Origin: Bacillota bacterium
Lineage (GTDB): Bacteria; Bacillota; Bacilli; Alicyclobacillales; SLC66
Assembly: GCA_021846145.1 (NCBI GenBank)
Contig: JAJZCJ010000140.1
Coordinates: 1-8,116, forward strand
Length of the DNA: 8,116 nucleotides
Reading direction: 5' to 3'
The stretch's first letter is position 1. Each line of letters starts with the position of its first letter. This document shows, one piece after another, positions 1 through 5,854 of the stretch. Both the position numbers and the translations under genes were made by a program. The notes under the pieces are model-generated. The model saw only the letters and a list, made by a program, of their open reading frames with translations. It was not told where the DNA came from and made no database searches.

Positions 1-464
1 ATTGTCCCATCATGCAGATAAACGTTGATATTTTTCTCTTCCGGATTCACCACCCAATATTCCTGTACCCCTGCTCGTTGGTACAAGTGTAGTTTGCGGA
101 TGAGATCATGGGCAGCGGTGGATGGTGACAAAATTTCTATAATTAATTTTGGAACACCAACTATGCTGACACCTCTTTTGTACTCTCCACACATGATAAA
201 AATGTCAGGTTGTACCGTGTTCTTAGTGGCCACTGTTTCGTCAAACCGCAAATCCATAGGCGCGTGATAGAGACGACATTTGCTATCCCTCATTTGCGTT
301 TGTAATGCAAATTCCAACGCTAGGGATATCTCTTGGTGCTCGGCGGTCGGACTTGCCATCAAGTATGGCACACCATCAATGAGTTCCCAGCGTTCTGACC
401 CGTCCCATGTGAGATAGTCCTCATAAGTGTAAGTTTCTGTCCGATCTGTTTTAGGTTTTGACAT
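1..464 (-). CDS. Uma2-family (DUF820) putative restriction-type endonuclease, C-terminus cut by window edge
   Basis: The 154 visible residues match the Uma2 family, a PD-(D/E)XK nuclease fold common in Bacillota and cyanobacteria whose cellular role is largely unknown. The family signature is complete in order. It opens with YTYEDYL near residue 12 and ELIDGVPYLMASPT around 27-40. Then come QPDIFI with the candidate metal-binding D87, GVPKLIIEILSPST with E110, HDLIRKLHLY with K124, and GVQEYWVVNP around 132-141. I chose the ATG at 464 because AGAAAGG at 474-480 sits 9 bases upstream of it. The in-frame ATG at 473 directly abuts that site and leaves no spacing. The gene starts 34 bases after the PIN toxin stop on the same strand, so co-transcription with the toxin-antitoxin pair is plausible. 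The family is usually about 180-200 residues, so roughly 30-40 residues are probably missing beyond the edge. The family call is firm; the physiological function is unknown. Confidence 0.9.
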   Translation of the reverse strand, partial: MSKPKTDRTETYTYEDYLTWDGSERWELIDGVPYLMASPTAEHQEISLALEFALQTQMRDSKCRLYHAPMDLRFDETVATKNTVQPDIFIMCGEYKRGVSIVGVPKLIIEILSPSTAAHDLIRKLHLYQRAGVQEYWVVNPEEKNINVYLHDGT

Positions 465-498
465 ATCACTCATCCTTTCTGCATACTAAATGCGGTGA

Positions 499-924
499 CT
501 ATGACACATCCGCTGGAATCAGTATGTCTACATCCAACCGACGAAAGTCTTGATCGAAGGTGGCCACGCTGCGTGCTTGATTCCGAGCGAGCACAGCCAG
601 GTAAGCATCCGCAAAATCCACATGATGATCCGCATAGGCTTCTAGCGCTTCTGTCAACATTACTTGATTTTCTGTTTCTACGCCCGACAGGTATAACACT
701 CGTGTCAGCGCGTCCGCGATCAACTGCTTAGACGAGAAACGATCCGCATACATTTTTCCACGTAGAACGAAACAACACTCGGCCAAAATCACAGGTTCGA
801 CCAGTAGACGAATCTCATTGCGCTCTGCCATTTTAAAAATTGCCTTTGACTTTGCGAATAATTCAGGGTGATCACCTAACAGAAACCTGAGAATGACATT
901 AGCATCCAGATACACATTTTTCAC
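499..924 (-). CDS. PIN-domain ribonuclease toxin (VapC-like) of a type II toxin-antitoxin pair
   Basis: This 141-residue protein is a single PIN domain. Family members are Mg/Mn-dependent RNases that cut tRNA, rRNA or mRNA and stop translation when freed from their antitoxin. The acidic residues of the active site are all visible: D7 in YLDANVILRFLL, E49 in VILAE, D103 and D106 in VDFADAYLA, and D124 in ATFDQDF. Nothing suggests inactivation. The start is GTG at 924. Its GTGA overlaps the TGA stop of the antitoxin by 4 bases, which implies translational coupling, and an AGGGGAG site lies about 10 bases upstream inside the antitoxin gene. The product is probably cytoplasmic and held inactive by the AbrB-type partner. 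The RNA target cannot be deduced from sequence. Length and layout are typical for chromosomal vapBC-like loci. Confidence 0.92.
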   Translation of the reverse strand: MKNVYLDANVILRFLLGDHPELFAKSKAIFKMAERNEIRLLVEPVILAECCFVLRGKMYADRFSSKQLIADALTRVLYLSGVETENQVMLTEALEAYADHHVDFADAYLAVLARNQARSVATFDQDFRRLDVDILIPADVS

Positions 925-1214
925 TGTGAATCACTCCCCTGTTCCATTTCCGCTTTATCTTTTTCCGCCAATTCATCACTTGCCATTTGTCTCGCTTGAT
1001 CGATGGGGATATACTCAATCGGTTGATTAGCCGCTTTCGCAAGCGAACCAGCTAAATCATCCACGGAAACACTTTTCAATACGCGAATCGTTGTTTCGCC
1101 GTTTTTATCCAATCGAAATAAAATTTTGTCACCGCCCTCTAAATGAAGCGCCTCCCTGATTTCCTTTGGTACTGTCAATTGATATTTTCCCGTCACAAAC
1201 GCTATGCCCATCAT
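921..1214 (-). CDS. AbrB/MazE-type antitoxin, SpoVT-AbrB DNA-binding domain
   Basis: This 97-residue protein opens with a swapped-hairpin AbrB domain at about residues 3-50. It is recognisable from VTGKYQLTVPKEIREAL followed by GGDKILFRLDKNGE. The second half contains the VDDLAGSLAKA stretch often found in AbrB antitoxins paired with PIN toxins, then an acidic, charged tail that probably wraps the toxin. By family, the protein binds its own promoter as a dimer and neutralises the PIN toxin encoded immediately downstream. The ATG at 1214 has GGTGGTGAG 8 bases upstream. A second ATG at 1211 is possible, with slightly longer spacing. The gene is first in the apparent antitoxin-toxin-Uma2 unit and starts just past the tRNA cluster terminator, so it needs its own promoter; a candidate lies at 1251-1279. 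Confidence 0.92.
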   Translation of the reverse strand: MMGIAFVTGKYQLTVPKEIREALHLEGGDKILFRLDKNGETTIRVLKSVSVDDLAGSLAKAANQPIEYIPIDQARQMASDELAEKDKAEMEQGSDSQ

Positions 1215-1250
1215 AATTAATACTCACCACCATATCTGTATTCGATTTTA

Positions 1251-1279
1251 ATTATATGCTTTACCAGCAGTTTATTCCA
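1251..1279 (-). promoter_or_regulatory. Candidate promoter of the toxin-antitoxin unit
   Basis: On the minus strand a perfect TATAAT box lies at 1256-1251. The hexamer TGGAAT at 1279-1274 lies 17 bases upstream but matches TTGACA at only three positions. The predicted transcript would begin about 30 bases before the antitoxin ATG, a normal leader length. The weak -35 box fits a promoter that is autorepressed or assisted. The region is AT-rich, so the -10 match could be chance. Confidence 0.45.
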
Positions 1280-1286
1280 TTGATAT

Positions 1287-1318
1287 TAATAAAAAAACCG
1301 CGTATCTACGCGGTTTTC
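1287..1318 (-). terminator. Rho-independent terminator of the tRNA cluster
   Basis: Read on the minus strand, AAAACCGCG and CGCGGTT form a GC-rich stem around a short TAGATA-type loop. The stem is followed at once by seven T residues (1297-1291) and further A/T. It lies 5 bases after the end of the tRNA-Lys gene and separates the gltX-tRNA region from the toxin-antitoxin unit. On the plus strand the stem is followed by only four T residues and no gene needs it, so the minus orientation is preferred. Confidence 0.9.
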
Positions 1319-1322
1319 GAAG

Positions 1323-1395
1323 TGGGCCATGCGGGAATCGAACCTGCAACCTGCCGATTAAGAGTCGGATGCTCTACCAATTGAGCTAATGACCC
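1323..1395 (-). tRNA. tRNA-Lys, anticodon CUU
   Basis: The 73-base gene folds into a full cloverleaf. The acceptor arm pairs GGGTCAT with ATGGCCC with one G-U pair, the D stem is GCTC/GAGC, and the T loop is TTCGATT. The anticodon loop CTCTTAA places CTT at 1362-1360, reading AAG codons. The discriminator base is A, and CCA is not encoded. Two stem positions do not pair: T27 with C43 at the top of the anticodon stem and A51 with C63 in the T stem. This is unusual for a normal tRNA but does not break the fold. It is the last gene of the cluster, before the terminator. Confidence 0.93.
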
Positions 1396-1415
1396 GTATA
1401 TAGTGTGAAAAAGTG

Positions 1416-1490
1416 TGGTGACCCTACGGGGATTTGAACCCCGATTTCCGCCTTGAGAGGGCGATGTCCTAACCCTTAGACGATAGGGCC
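1416..1490 (-). tRNA. tRNA-Glu, anticodon CUC
   Basis: The 75 bases include an encoded CCA at 1418-1416, unlike the two flanking tRNAs. The acceptor stem pairs GGCCCTA with TAGGGTC with one G-U pair. The T stem CGGGG/CCCCG is perfect, the three-pair D stem is GTC/GAC, and the discriminator is A. The anticodon loop CTCTCAA gives CTC at 1457-1455, reading GAG codons. This tRNA is a direct substrate of the GluRS encoded upstream. It lies 3 bases after tRNA-Gln, so both must be released from one transcript by processing. Confidence 0.95.
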
Positions 1491-1493
1491 GTA

Positions 1494-1564
1494 CTGCCGG
1501 ACCAGGGCTCGAACCTAGGCTAACTGATTCAGAGACAGTTGTGCTACCATTACACCATCCGGCA
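1494..1564 (-). tRNA. tRNA-Gln, anticodon CUG
   Basis: The 71-base gene has the glutamine-type weak U1-A72 first pair (TGCCGGA with TCCGGCA) and discriminator G73. Both are known identity features of tRNA-Gln. The anticodon loop CTCTGAA gives CTG at 1532-1530, reading CAG codons. Position 31 with 39 is a T-T mismatch closing the anticodon loop, while the other four stem pairs are intact. The T stem CTAGG/CCTGG has one G-U pair. CCA is not encoded. It is the first tRNA after gltX, starting 44 bases past the gltX stop. Confidence 0.92.
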
Positions 1565-1582
1565 AAAGCTTTTGCGTCGTTT

Positions 1583-1612
1583 ACTATAACAGTTTTTCAT
1601 AAGGTCTGTCAA
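1583..1612 (-). promoter_or_regulatory. Consensus promoter for the tRNA cluster, overlapping the gltX stop codon
   Basis: On the minus strand TTGACA lies at 1612-1607 and TATAGT at 1588-1583, with an 18-base spacer; TTATAG in register gives 17. The -35 match is perfect and the -10 matches at five of six positions. The TGA inside TTGACA is the gltX stop codon. Transcription would start about 12 bases before tRNA-Gln, typical for a tRNA operon. It lets the tRNAs be made independently of gltX, although readthrough from gltX also seems possible because no terminator lies between them. Confidence 0.85.
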
Positions 1613-3096
1613 CTTTTTGTGCTGTCCTGATTCGTGATCCATCGTGCAGCGTTTTGCATACGCAACATGCATTCAGCGCGCCCGACAAGCTGCATTAATT
1701 CAAAAAGCGAGGGTCCAACAGTCTTCCCGCTGATGGCCAGCCGAGTCGGGTGAATCAAGTCACCACCCTTAATGTTCATTTTGACCATCAACACTCGATA
1801 TACTGCTTCAATCCGCGGCATAATAAACGGTTCTACGAAAGTGAGCGCATCGGCCGCCTCCAACAATCGGCTCGCAGCAGCTTCATGAAAATGTTTTTTC
1901 ACGCCTGTCATGTCATATTCTTGAATAGGTTGAAAATAAATTCGCACTGTGTCTACCAAATCAACCAGATTTCTTGATCGTTCCCGATTGGCACGAAGCA
2001 GATCCATGACCCATGCAACCTGCTCCCGTTCCATTGTCCCATCGAGTCCCATTCCTTCCACCAAGCGTCCCCACAACCTGTCAAACAGATCGCTGATCGG
2101 CAATGATTTCATATAATGAGTGTTTAGCCACTCCATTTTTTTCAGATCATACATGGCACTATGATGAGAGACTCGCATCAAATCAAATAACTTGATGGCC
2201 TCCTCGCGAGTCACCACTTCCTGATCGTTGCCTGGCGAAAACCCCAATAACAGTATCCCATTGAGCAGCGCCTCAGGTAGAAACCCGTCTTCCCGAAACT
2301 CCTGTACACTCGTTGCGCCGTGGCGTTTAGAAAGTTTCGCGCGATCAGGCGAAAGGATCATCGGTACATGAGCAAAGCGCGGCGGTTCATATCCCATTGC
2401 CCGAAAAAGCATGACGTGCCGCGGCGTATTCGATAGATGCTCCTCTGCACGGATGATGTGCGTGATTTTCATTTCCATATCATCCACGCAACTGGCAAAG
2501 TGATAAGTCGGATGATCATCTGCTTTCCAAATAATAAAATCATCTACTTCTGTCCCCGAAAATGCCACCTCACCGTGAATCTCGTCTTGCACGACCACCG
2601 TATCGACTTCCCCCACCACACGCAGGCGATACACTGGATGAAGGCCACTTGCCCGCTTATCGTCGATCTCCGCACGAGACAAGTTCCTGCATCTGCCAGT
2701 ATACCTAGGGGCAACACCAGCCGCTTGTGCCAATTGCCGATCTTCTGCTAATTGTGCCTGAGAACAAAAGCACGGATAGACTTTGTCTGTTACTTGAAGC
2801 ATCTGCAACTGCTTGCGATACAGTTCATACCGTTCAGACTGCCGATAAGGCCCATATGCCCCTCCCACATCAGGTCCCTCATCATGGTCCAGACCCAGCC
2901 ACTGCAGCCCATCGATAATCTCTGCGGCAGACGCTTCCGTTGAACGAGCAGCATCTGTATCATCAATGCGCAATATAAATTTCCCTTGATGTTGCCTCGC
3001 AAATAACCAGTTAAAATAAGCTGTCCGCGCTCCGCCAATATGCAGTGAGCCGGTTGGACTAGGTGCAAATCTTACGCGAACTTCTGACTCTGACAC
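1609..3096 (-). CDS. gltX: Glutamyl-tRNA synthetase (GluRS, class I)
   Basis: The enzyme joins glutamate to tRNA-Glu using ATP; non-discriminating forms also make Glu-tRNA-Gln for the GatCAB amidotransferase. The 495 residues match the family length. Class I motifs are clear: PSPTG at 12-16 with HIGG at 19-22, and KLSKR at 254-258 as the KMSKS-type loop. A zinc site of E. coli type is complete (C109, C111, Y132, C136). The anticodon-binding region covers about 320-485. R373 aligns by hand, anchored on RIYF at 385-388, with the Arg that discriminating enzymes of Thermus and E. coli use to read anticodon base 36; the Bacillus non-discriminating enzyme has Gln there as I recall it. The start is GTG at 3096, six codons after the tauE-like stop. 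The ribosome binding site is weak (AGAAAG too far, GGTG too near), so coupling with the upstream gene is likely. A second gltX elsewhere in the genome cannot be excluded. Confidence 0.97.
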   Translation of the reverse strand: MSESEVRVRFAPSPTGSLHIGGARTAYFNWLFARQHQGKFILRIDDTDAARSTEASAAEIIDGLQWLGLDHDEGPDVGGAYGPYRQSERYELYRKQLQMLQVTDKVYPCFCSQAQLAEDRQLAQAAGVAPRYTGRCRNLSRAEIDDKRASGLHPVYRLRVVGEVDTVVVQDEIHGEVAFSGTEVDDFIIWKADDHPTYHFASCVDDMEMKITHIIRAEEHLSNTPRHVMLFRAMGYEPPRFAHVPMILSPDRAKLSKRHGATSVQEFREDGFLPEALLNGILLLGFSPGNDQEVVTREEAIKLFDLMRVSHHSAMYDLKKMEWLNTHYMKSLPISDLFDRLWGRLVEGMGLDGTMEREQVAWVMDLLRANRERSRNLVDLVDTVRIYFQPIQEYDMTGVKKHFHEAAASRLLEAADALTFVEPFIMPRIEAVYRVLMVKMNIKGGDLIHPTRLAISGKTVGPSLFELMQLVGRAECMLRMQNAARWITNQDSTKS

Positions 3097-3114
3097 GCTG
3101 GTGACACCGTCTTT

Positions 3115-3891
3115 CTACAATAATAATATGGTTCCCGCAATAAAAGGAAGAATCATGAGCGAGGTGCGCAGCACCACTGACGGTACTCTTTTGGTGAATT
3201 TAGCACCAAAATAGGTACCAACCATGGTTCCAATGACGACTTCTGCTAACAAATGCAGGTCAATGACCCCGGCAGAGAGGTCACTAATTGCGCCTGACAG
3301 CGCAATCGGAATAATGATCAACATGGTAGTTCCCGCCGCACCACGGACAGATAGCCCTAACAAAGTGAGAAGACCCATTTGAATAAAAGGAGTGGAACCG
3401 ATGCCAAATGTTCCAGACAACCCGCCTGTCACCACACCAATGAGTCCGGCGGCCACCCAGTATGTCTTATTCCTTTTCGCCATCGGCCAATCCTTAGGCA
3501 TTGTGTCCTTATTGACTACAAACATTCTACCCCAGAGCATGATTCCTGACAAAAACAAAATCATGGCCGTCATGATCGTAAGCTCGTGTGGTGCAATATG
3601 AGAGGCAATCTTCGTACCTATCAATGCGCCTATCGCCCCGAAGAGACCTACGACAATCCCTACTTTGATCTGCACATTTCCTTCCCGATAGTGACTGATC
3701 GCACCCGAAATCGTGGAAAACACCATCGCAGCAAGCGAAGTGCCAAGTGCCGTGTGAATGGAAATGCTAAACCCCGTCGTCAGTACAGCAATGATGAATC
3801 CCGATCCCCCAGCACCGACAAACCCTAATATTAATCCCAAGATCAACATGGTAAGAATAATTGCGATAATGAGTAAACCCACCTCCTGCAT
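3115..3891 (-). CDS. TauE/SafE-family membrane permease (putative sulfite/organosulfonate exporter)
   Basis: From the ATG at 3891 this is a 258-residue, highly hydrophobic protein with about eight membrane segments. The family pseudo-repeat is visible: GFVGAGGSGFI at 23-33 and GGLSGTFGIGSTPFI at 157-170. GTSL follows the first half-site, and HYREGNV sits in a loop at about 67-73. Family members export sulfite, sulfoacetate or related sulfur-carbon anions across the cytoplasmic membrane, but most are uncharacterised, so the substrate here is open. The open frame extends to a TTG at 3954 and an ATG at 3930, but those lie in or before a terminator-like hairpin, and the usual family N-terminus matches the 3891 start. 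A strong AGGAGGT at 3887-3881 falls just inside the gene after this ATG, which is odd. The gene ends 18 bases before gltX, suggesting co-transcription. Confidence 0.87.
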   Translation of the reverse strand: MQEVGLLIIAIILTMLILGLILGFVGAGGSGFIIAVLTTGFSISIHTALGTSLAAMVFSTISGAISHYREGNVQIKVGIVVGLFGAIGALIGTKIASHIAPHELTIMTAMILFLSGIMLWGRMFVVNKDTMPKDWPMAKRNKTYWVAAGLIGVVTGGLSGTFGIGSTPFIQMGLLTLLGLSVRGAAGTTMLIIIPIALSGAISDLSAGVIDLHLLAEVVIGTMVGTYFGAKFTKRVPSVVLRTSLMILPFIAGTILLL

Positions 3892-3917
3892 TACTGACCA
3901 TTTCACAAAAACTACAC

Positions 3918-3989
3918 AAAAACCGCGCATGCTTGAGAATAGATCCCCCAGCAAGCGCGATTTTCCATAGTAAACTCAAACACATGCGC
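3918..3989 (-). terminator. Hairpin region with T run between the dehydrogenase and exporter genes: terminator or attenuator candidate
   Basis: On the minus strand GCGCATG-TGT-TTGAG (3989-3975) can pair with CTCAA-G-CATGCGC (3937-3925). That gives 12 pairs with an internal loop and a 37-base apical loop. GG and then TTTTT (3922-3918) follow at once. A competing fold pairs CGCGCTTG (3959-3952) with CAAG and CGCG (3935-3924), bulging CATG, and ends at the same T run. The structure starts 5 bases after the dehydrogenase stop. It could end the reductase-dehydrogenase transcript fully or partially. The T run is short, so termination strength is uncertain. Confidence 0.5.
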
Positions 3990-3993
3990 CTAT

Positions 3994-4842
3994 TTAAAAC
4001 TTAACATAATCCCGCCAACGATGCACTGGTTGCCATCCCAACAAGCGTTTTGCCATATCATTGCTCAAAAGCGTTTCATATCCTTCTAATGACTGTCTAA
4101 AATCAGTGACCTCCGGATAGCTATCTGCCATCAAGTCGCGGCTCTTGATATCCATGCTCGTGTCGTCTGCCGCAATATTAATCGCCACAGCGCCAAGCCC
4201 CTCCGCTTCAACAGCTAATCGATAGGCACTTGCCGCATCCCTTGTATCAATGTAGCTCCAAAGAATTCGCGCTCTCTCTGCGGGAGTATGGATAAAGTTT
4301 GGGAAATTTTCATACATAGAGGGTGAAATTACGTTTCCAAGACGGAACGAGACCACCTGTATGCCAGACTTATGATAAAACATTTCTGCAGTTTGCTCGT
4401 TGACAATTTTAGAAAGTCCGTAACTGTCCTGTGGTAATTGCGGATGACTCTCATCGATCGGCACATATTGGGGCGCAAGTCGATGAACAGCAAAAACAAT
4501 ACCATAAGACGACTCGCTAGACGTAATGACTGCTTTTTTGATTCCTAGCGATGAAGCCGCTTCAAGCATATTGTACGTAGATAATACATTGTTACTAAAT
4601 GTCACTTCGTTGGGTCTCAAGTAAGCGGCAGGAATAGCTGCTAAATGCACCATCGCATCAGCACCTTCGAGCACTCCATAGGCCTCGCCTAAGTTAGTCA
4701 AATCTGTAATCCAAGTGGGACATAACGGTTCTGCAAGTGGTCTAGTATCTGCATTTAACACATCGTATCCGTGTTCGAGGAACTCGCGGATAACCCACGG
4801 ACCCAAAAGTCCACTTCCCCCGGTAACCACAACTTTTTTCAA
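3994..4842 (-). CDS. NAD-dependent epimerase/dehydratase-type dehydrogenase (extended SDR)
   Basis: This 282-residue protein has the extended short-chain dehydrogenase layout. The Rossmann nucleotide loop TGGSGLLG is at 7-14. D32 in NADTRP ends the second strand, which favours NAD over NADP. HLAAIPAA (66-73) corresponds to the family's HLAA motif. The catalytic serine region TSSESSYG is at 107-114, and YGLSK at 141-145 supplies Y141 and K145. The C-terminal substrate part includes the conserved SYIDTRDAA. Family members oxidise or epimerise sugars, often nucleotide sugars or uronates; this sequence does not tell which. The start is TTG at 4842, sharing the four bases TTGA with the stop of the reductase gene. 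GGAG lies 10 bases upstream, so translation is coupled. The pairing suggests successive redox steps on a sugar-derived or carbonyl compound, but that is inference. Confidence 0.9.
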   Translation of the reverse strand: MKKVVVTGGSGLLGPWVIREFLEHGYDVLNADTRPLAEPLCPTWITDLTNLGEAYGVLEGADAMVHLAAIPAAYLRPNEVTFSNNVLSTYNMLEAASSLGIKKAVITSSESSYGIVFAVHRLAPQYVPIDESHPQLPQDSYGLSKIVNEQTAEMFYHKSGIQVVSFRLGNVISPSMYENFPNFIHTPAERARILWSYIDTRDAASAYRLAVEAEGLGAVAINIAADDTSMDIKSRDLMADSYPEVTDFRQSLEGYETLLSNDMAKRLLGWQPVHRWRDYVKF

Positions 4843-5795
4843 CTATTAAGCACTCCTTCGATGCGTGCAAGCGTCTCTTCGTTGAGCTTGAGACCAGAAG
4901 CTCTTGAATTTTCCACCACTTGCTCTGGTCGTGTAGCACCAATTAGCGCACTGCTAATGCCTGGCAAACGGAGAATCCATGCTAACGCCAGTTGCGAAAG
5001 CGTGATGTCCAGCTCGTTTGCGATGTCCTGCAATTGTTCCACCTTCGTCAAATATTGATCGGTTAAATACTTTTGCACAAAGTTTTTTACTTCTTCAGTA
5101 GCTGCTCTAGAACCTGCTGGCACCGCCTGACCCTTCTTGTATTTCCCTGTTAAGACCCCTTGTGCAAGCGGCGAAAACACTACTTGACCAATTCCGGCCT
5201 CCTCGCAAATAGGTACCACCGCCGGCTCAATGTAGCGATTGAACATGTTGTAAACAGGTTGACTAGCCGCAAACTTGTGCAGATGCAGTTCTTTTTGCAA
5301 TTGCACCCCTGCCGCAATGCGATCGGCAGGCCATTCACTGATGCCCGCGTAGAGCACCTTGCCTTGCGCCACCAAATCATCCACTGCGCGCAGCGTCTCC
5401 TCAAGATCCGTATCCGGATCGTAGCGATGACAATAAAAAATATCAACATAATCCACATTCAACGATTTGAGGCTTGTTTCCACCTCGTTGAAAATGTGTT
5501 TACGACTAAGTCCCCGTTGATTGACACCACTGCCAACCGGCCAAAAGGCTTTCGTGGTCAACACATAACTGTCACGCGGATAGTCTGCTAACGCCTCACC
5601 CAAAACTATTTCTGCCCCGTGTGGAACAGATCCGTACACATTGGCGCAATCAAAGTGATTGATGCCAAGATCATAAGCTTGTTGAACAGTGCGTTTGGAT
5701 TGTTCTTTTTCAGTCACGGTACCATAGGTTAACCAACTGCCAAGTGCAATTTCCGAAACTTTAATTCCGCTCTTTCCTAACCGCCTGTATTCCAA
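4839..5795 (-). CDS. Aldo/keto reductase (YghZ/Kv-beta-like)
   Basis: This 318-residue TIM-barrel oxidoreductase reduces aldehydes or ketones with NADPH in the cytoplasm. The catalytic tetrad is intact: D49 and Y54 in FDCANVYG, K82 in TTKAFW, and H123 in YCHRYDPDTDLEETL. The N-terminus EYRRLGKSGIKVSEIALGSW and later SPLAQGVLTGKY (about 211-222) and LIGATRPEQVVEN (about 284-296) are typical of the AKR group that includes YghZ and potassium-channel beta subunits, whose members reduce methylglyoxal and other reactive carbonyls. I chose the TTG at 5795 because AGGAG (5808-5804) lies 8 bases upstream and the product then begins MEYRRLG, as in relatives. GTG codons at 5798 and 5804 have too little spacing. 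It is divergent from an HxlR regulator, which probably controls it. No clear -35 box was found for it. Its substrate is unknown. Confidence 0.93.
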   Translation of the reverse strand: MEYRRLGKSGIKVSEIALGSWLTYGTVTEKEQSKRTVQQAYDLGINHFDCANVYGSVPHGAEIVLGEALADYPRDSYVLTTKAFWPVGSGVNQRGLSRKHIFNEVETSLKSLNVDYVDIFYCHRYDPDTDLEETLRAVDDLVAQGKVLYAGISEWPADRIAAGVQLQKELHLHKFAASQPVYNMFNRYIEPAVVPICEEAGIGQVVFSPLAQGVLTGKYKKGQAVPAGSRAATEEVKNFVQKYLTDQYLTKVEQLQDIANELDITLSQLALAWILRLPGISSALIGATRPEQVVENSRASGLKLNEETLARIEGVLNS

Positions 5796-5803
5796 CACTA
5801 TCA

Positions 5804-5808
5804 CTCCT
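5804..5808 (-). promoter_or_regulatory. Ribosome binding site deciding the aldo/keto reductase start
   Basis: AGGAG on the minus strand at 5808-5804 is followed by 5 bases to GTG (5798) and 8 bases to TTG (5795). It overlaps the outermost in-frame GTG at 5804. The spacing, and the MEYRRLG N-terminus shared by relatives, favour the TTG. Confidence 0.7.
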
Positions 5809-5854
5809 ACTATGTATATTGGGATAAATCACATCCACAAGACTAACCATAATA

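Noticed and set aside
25..267. Plus-strand open frame of 80 codons
   Set aside because: It lies fully opposite the Uma2 gene, whose translation has clear family motifs; the plus frame has no recognisable domain.
1287..1318. Bidirectional terminator
   Set aside because: The plus-strand side has only four T residues and there is no plus-strand gene upstream to terminate.
1323..1564. Integrated element using a tRNA as attachment site
   Set aside because: No integrase and no repeated tRNA 3' end were seen in the window; the toxin-antitoxin block alone does not show integration.
2437..2943. Several plus-strand open frames and one minus frame inside gltX
   Set aside because: All are shadows of the well-supported GluRS coding frame and show low-complexity or cysteine/histidine-rich nonsense typical of antisense reading.
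3767..3985. Minus-strand frame of 72 codons at the exporter start
   Set aside because: It overlaps the exporter in another frame, is cysteine-rich without motifs, and covers the hairpin region; no support for a leader peptide was found.
5160..5591. Plus-strand frame of 143 codons opposite the aldo/keto reductase
   Set aside because: The opposite frame encodes an intact catalytic tetrad and full-length reductase; the plus frame resembles no family I recognise and has no convincing ribosome binding site.
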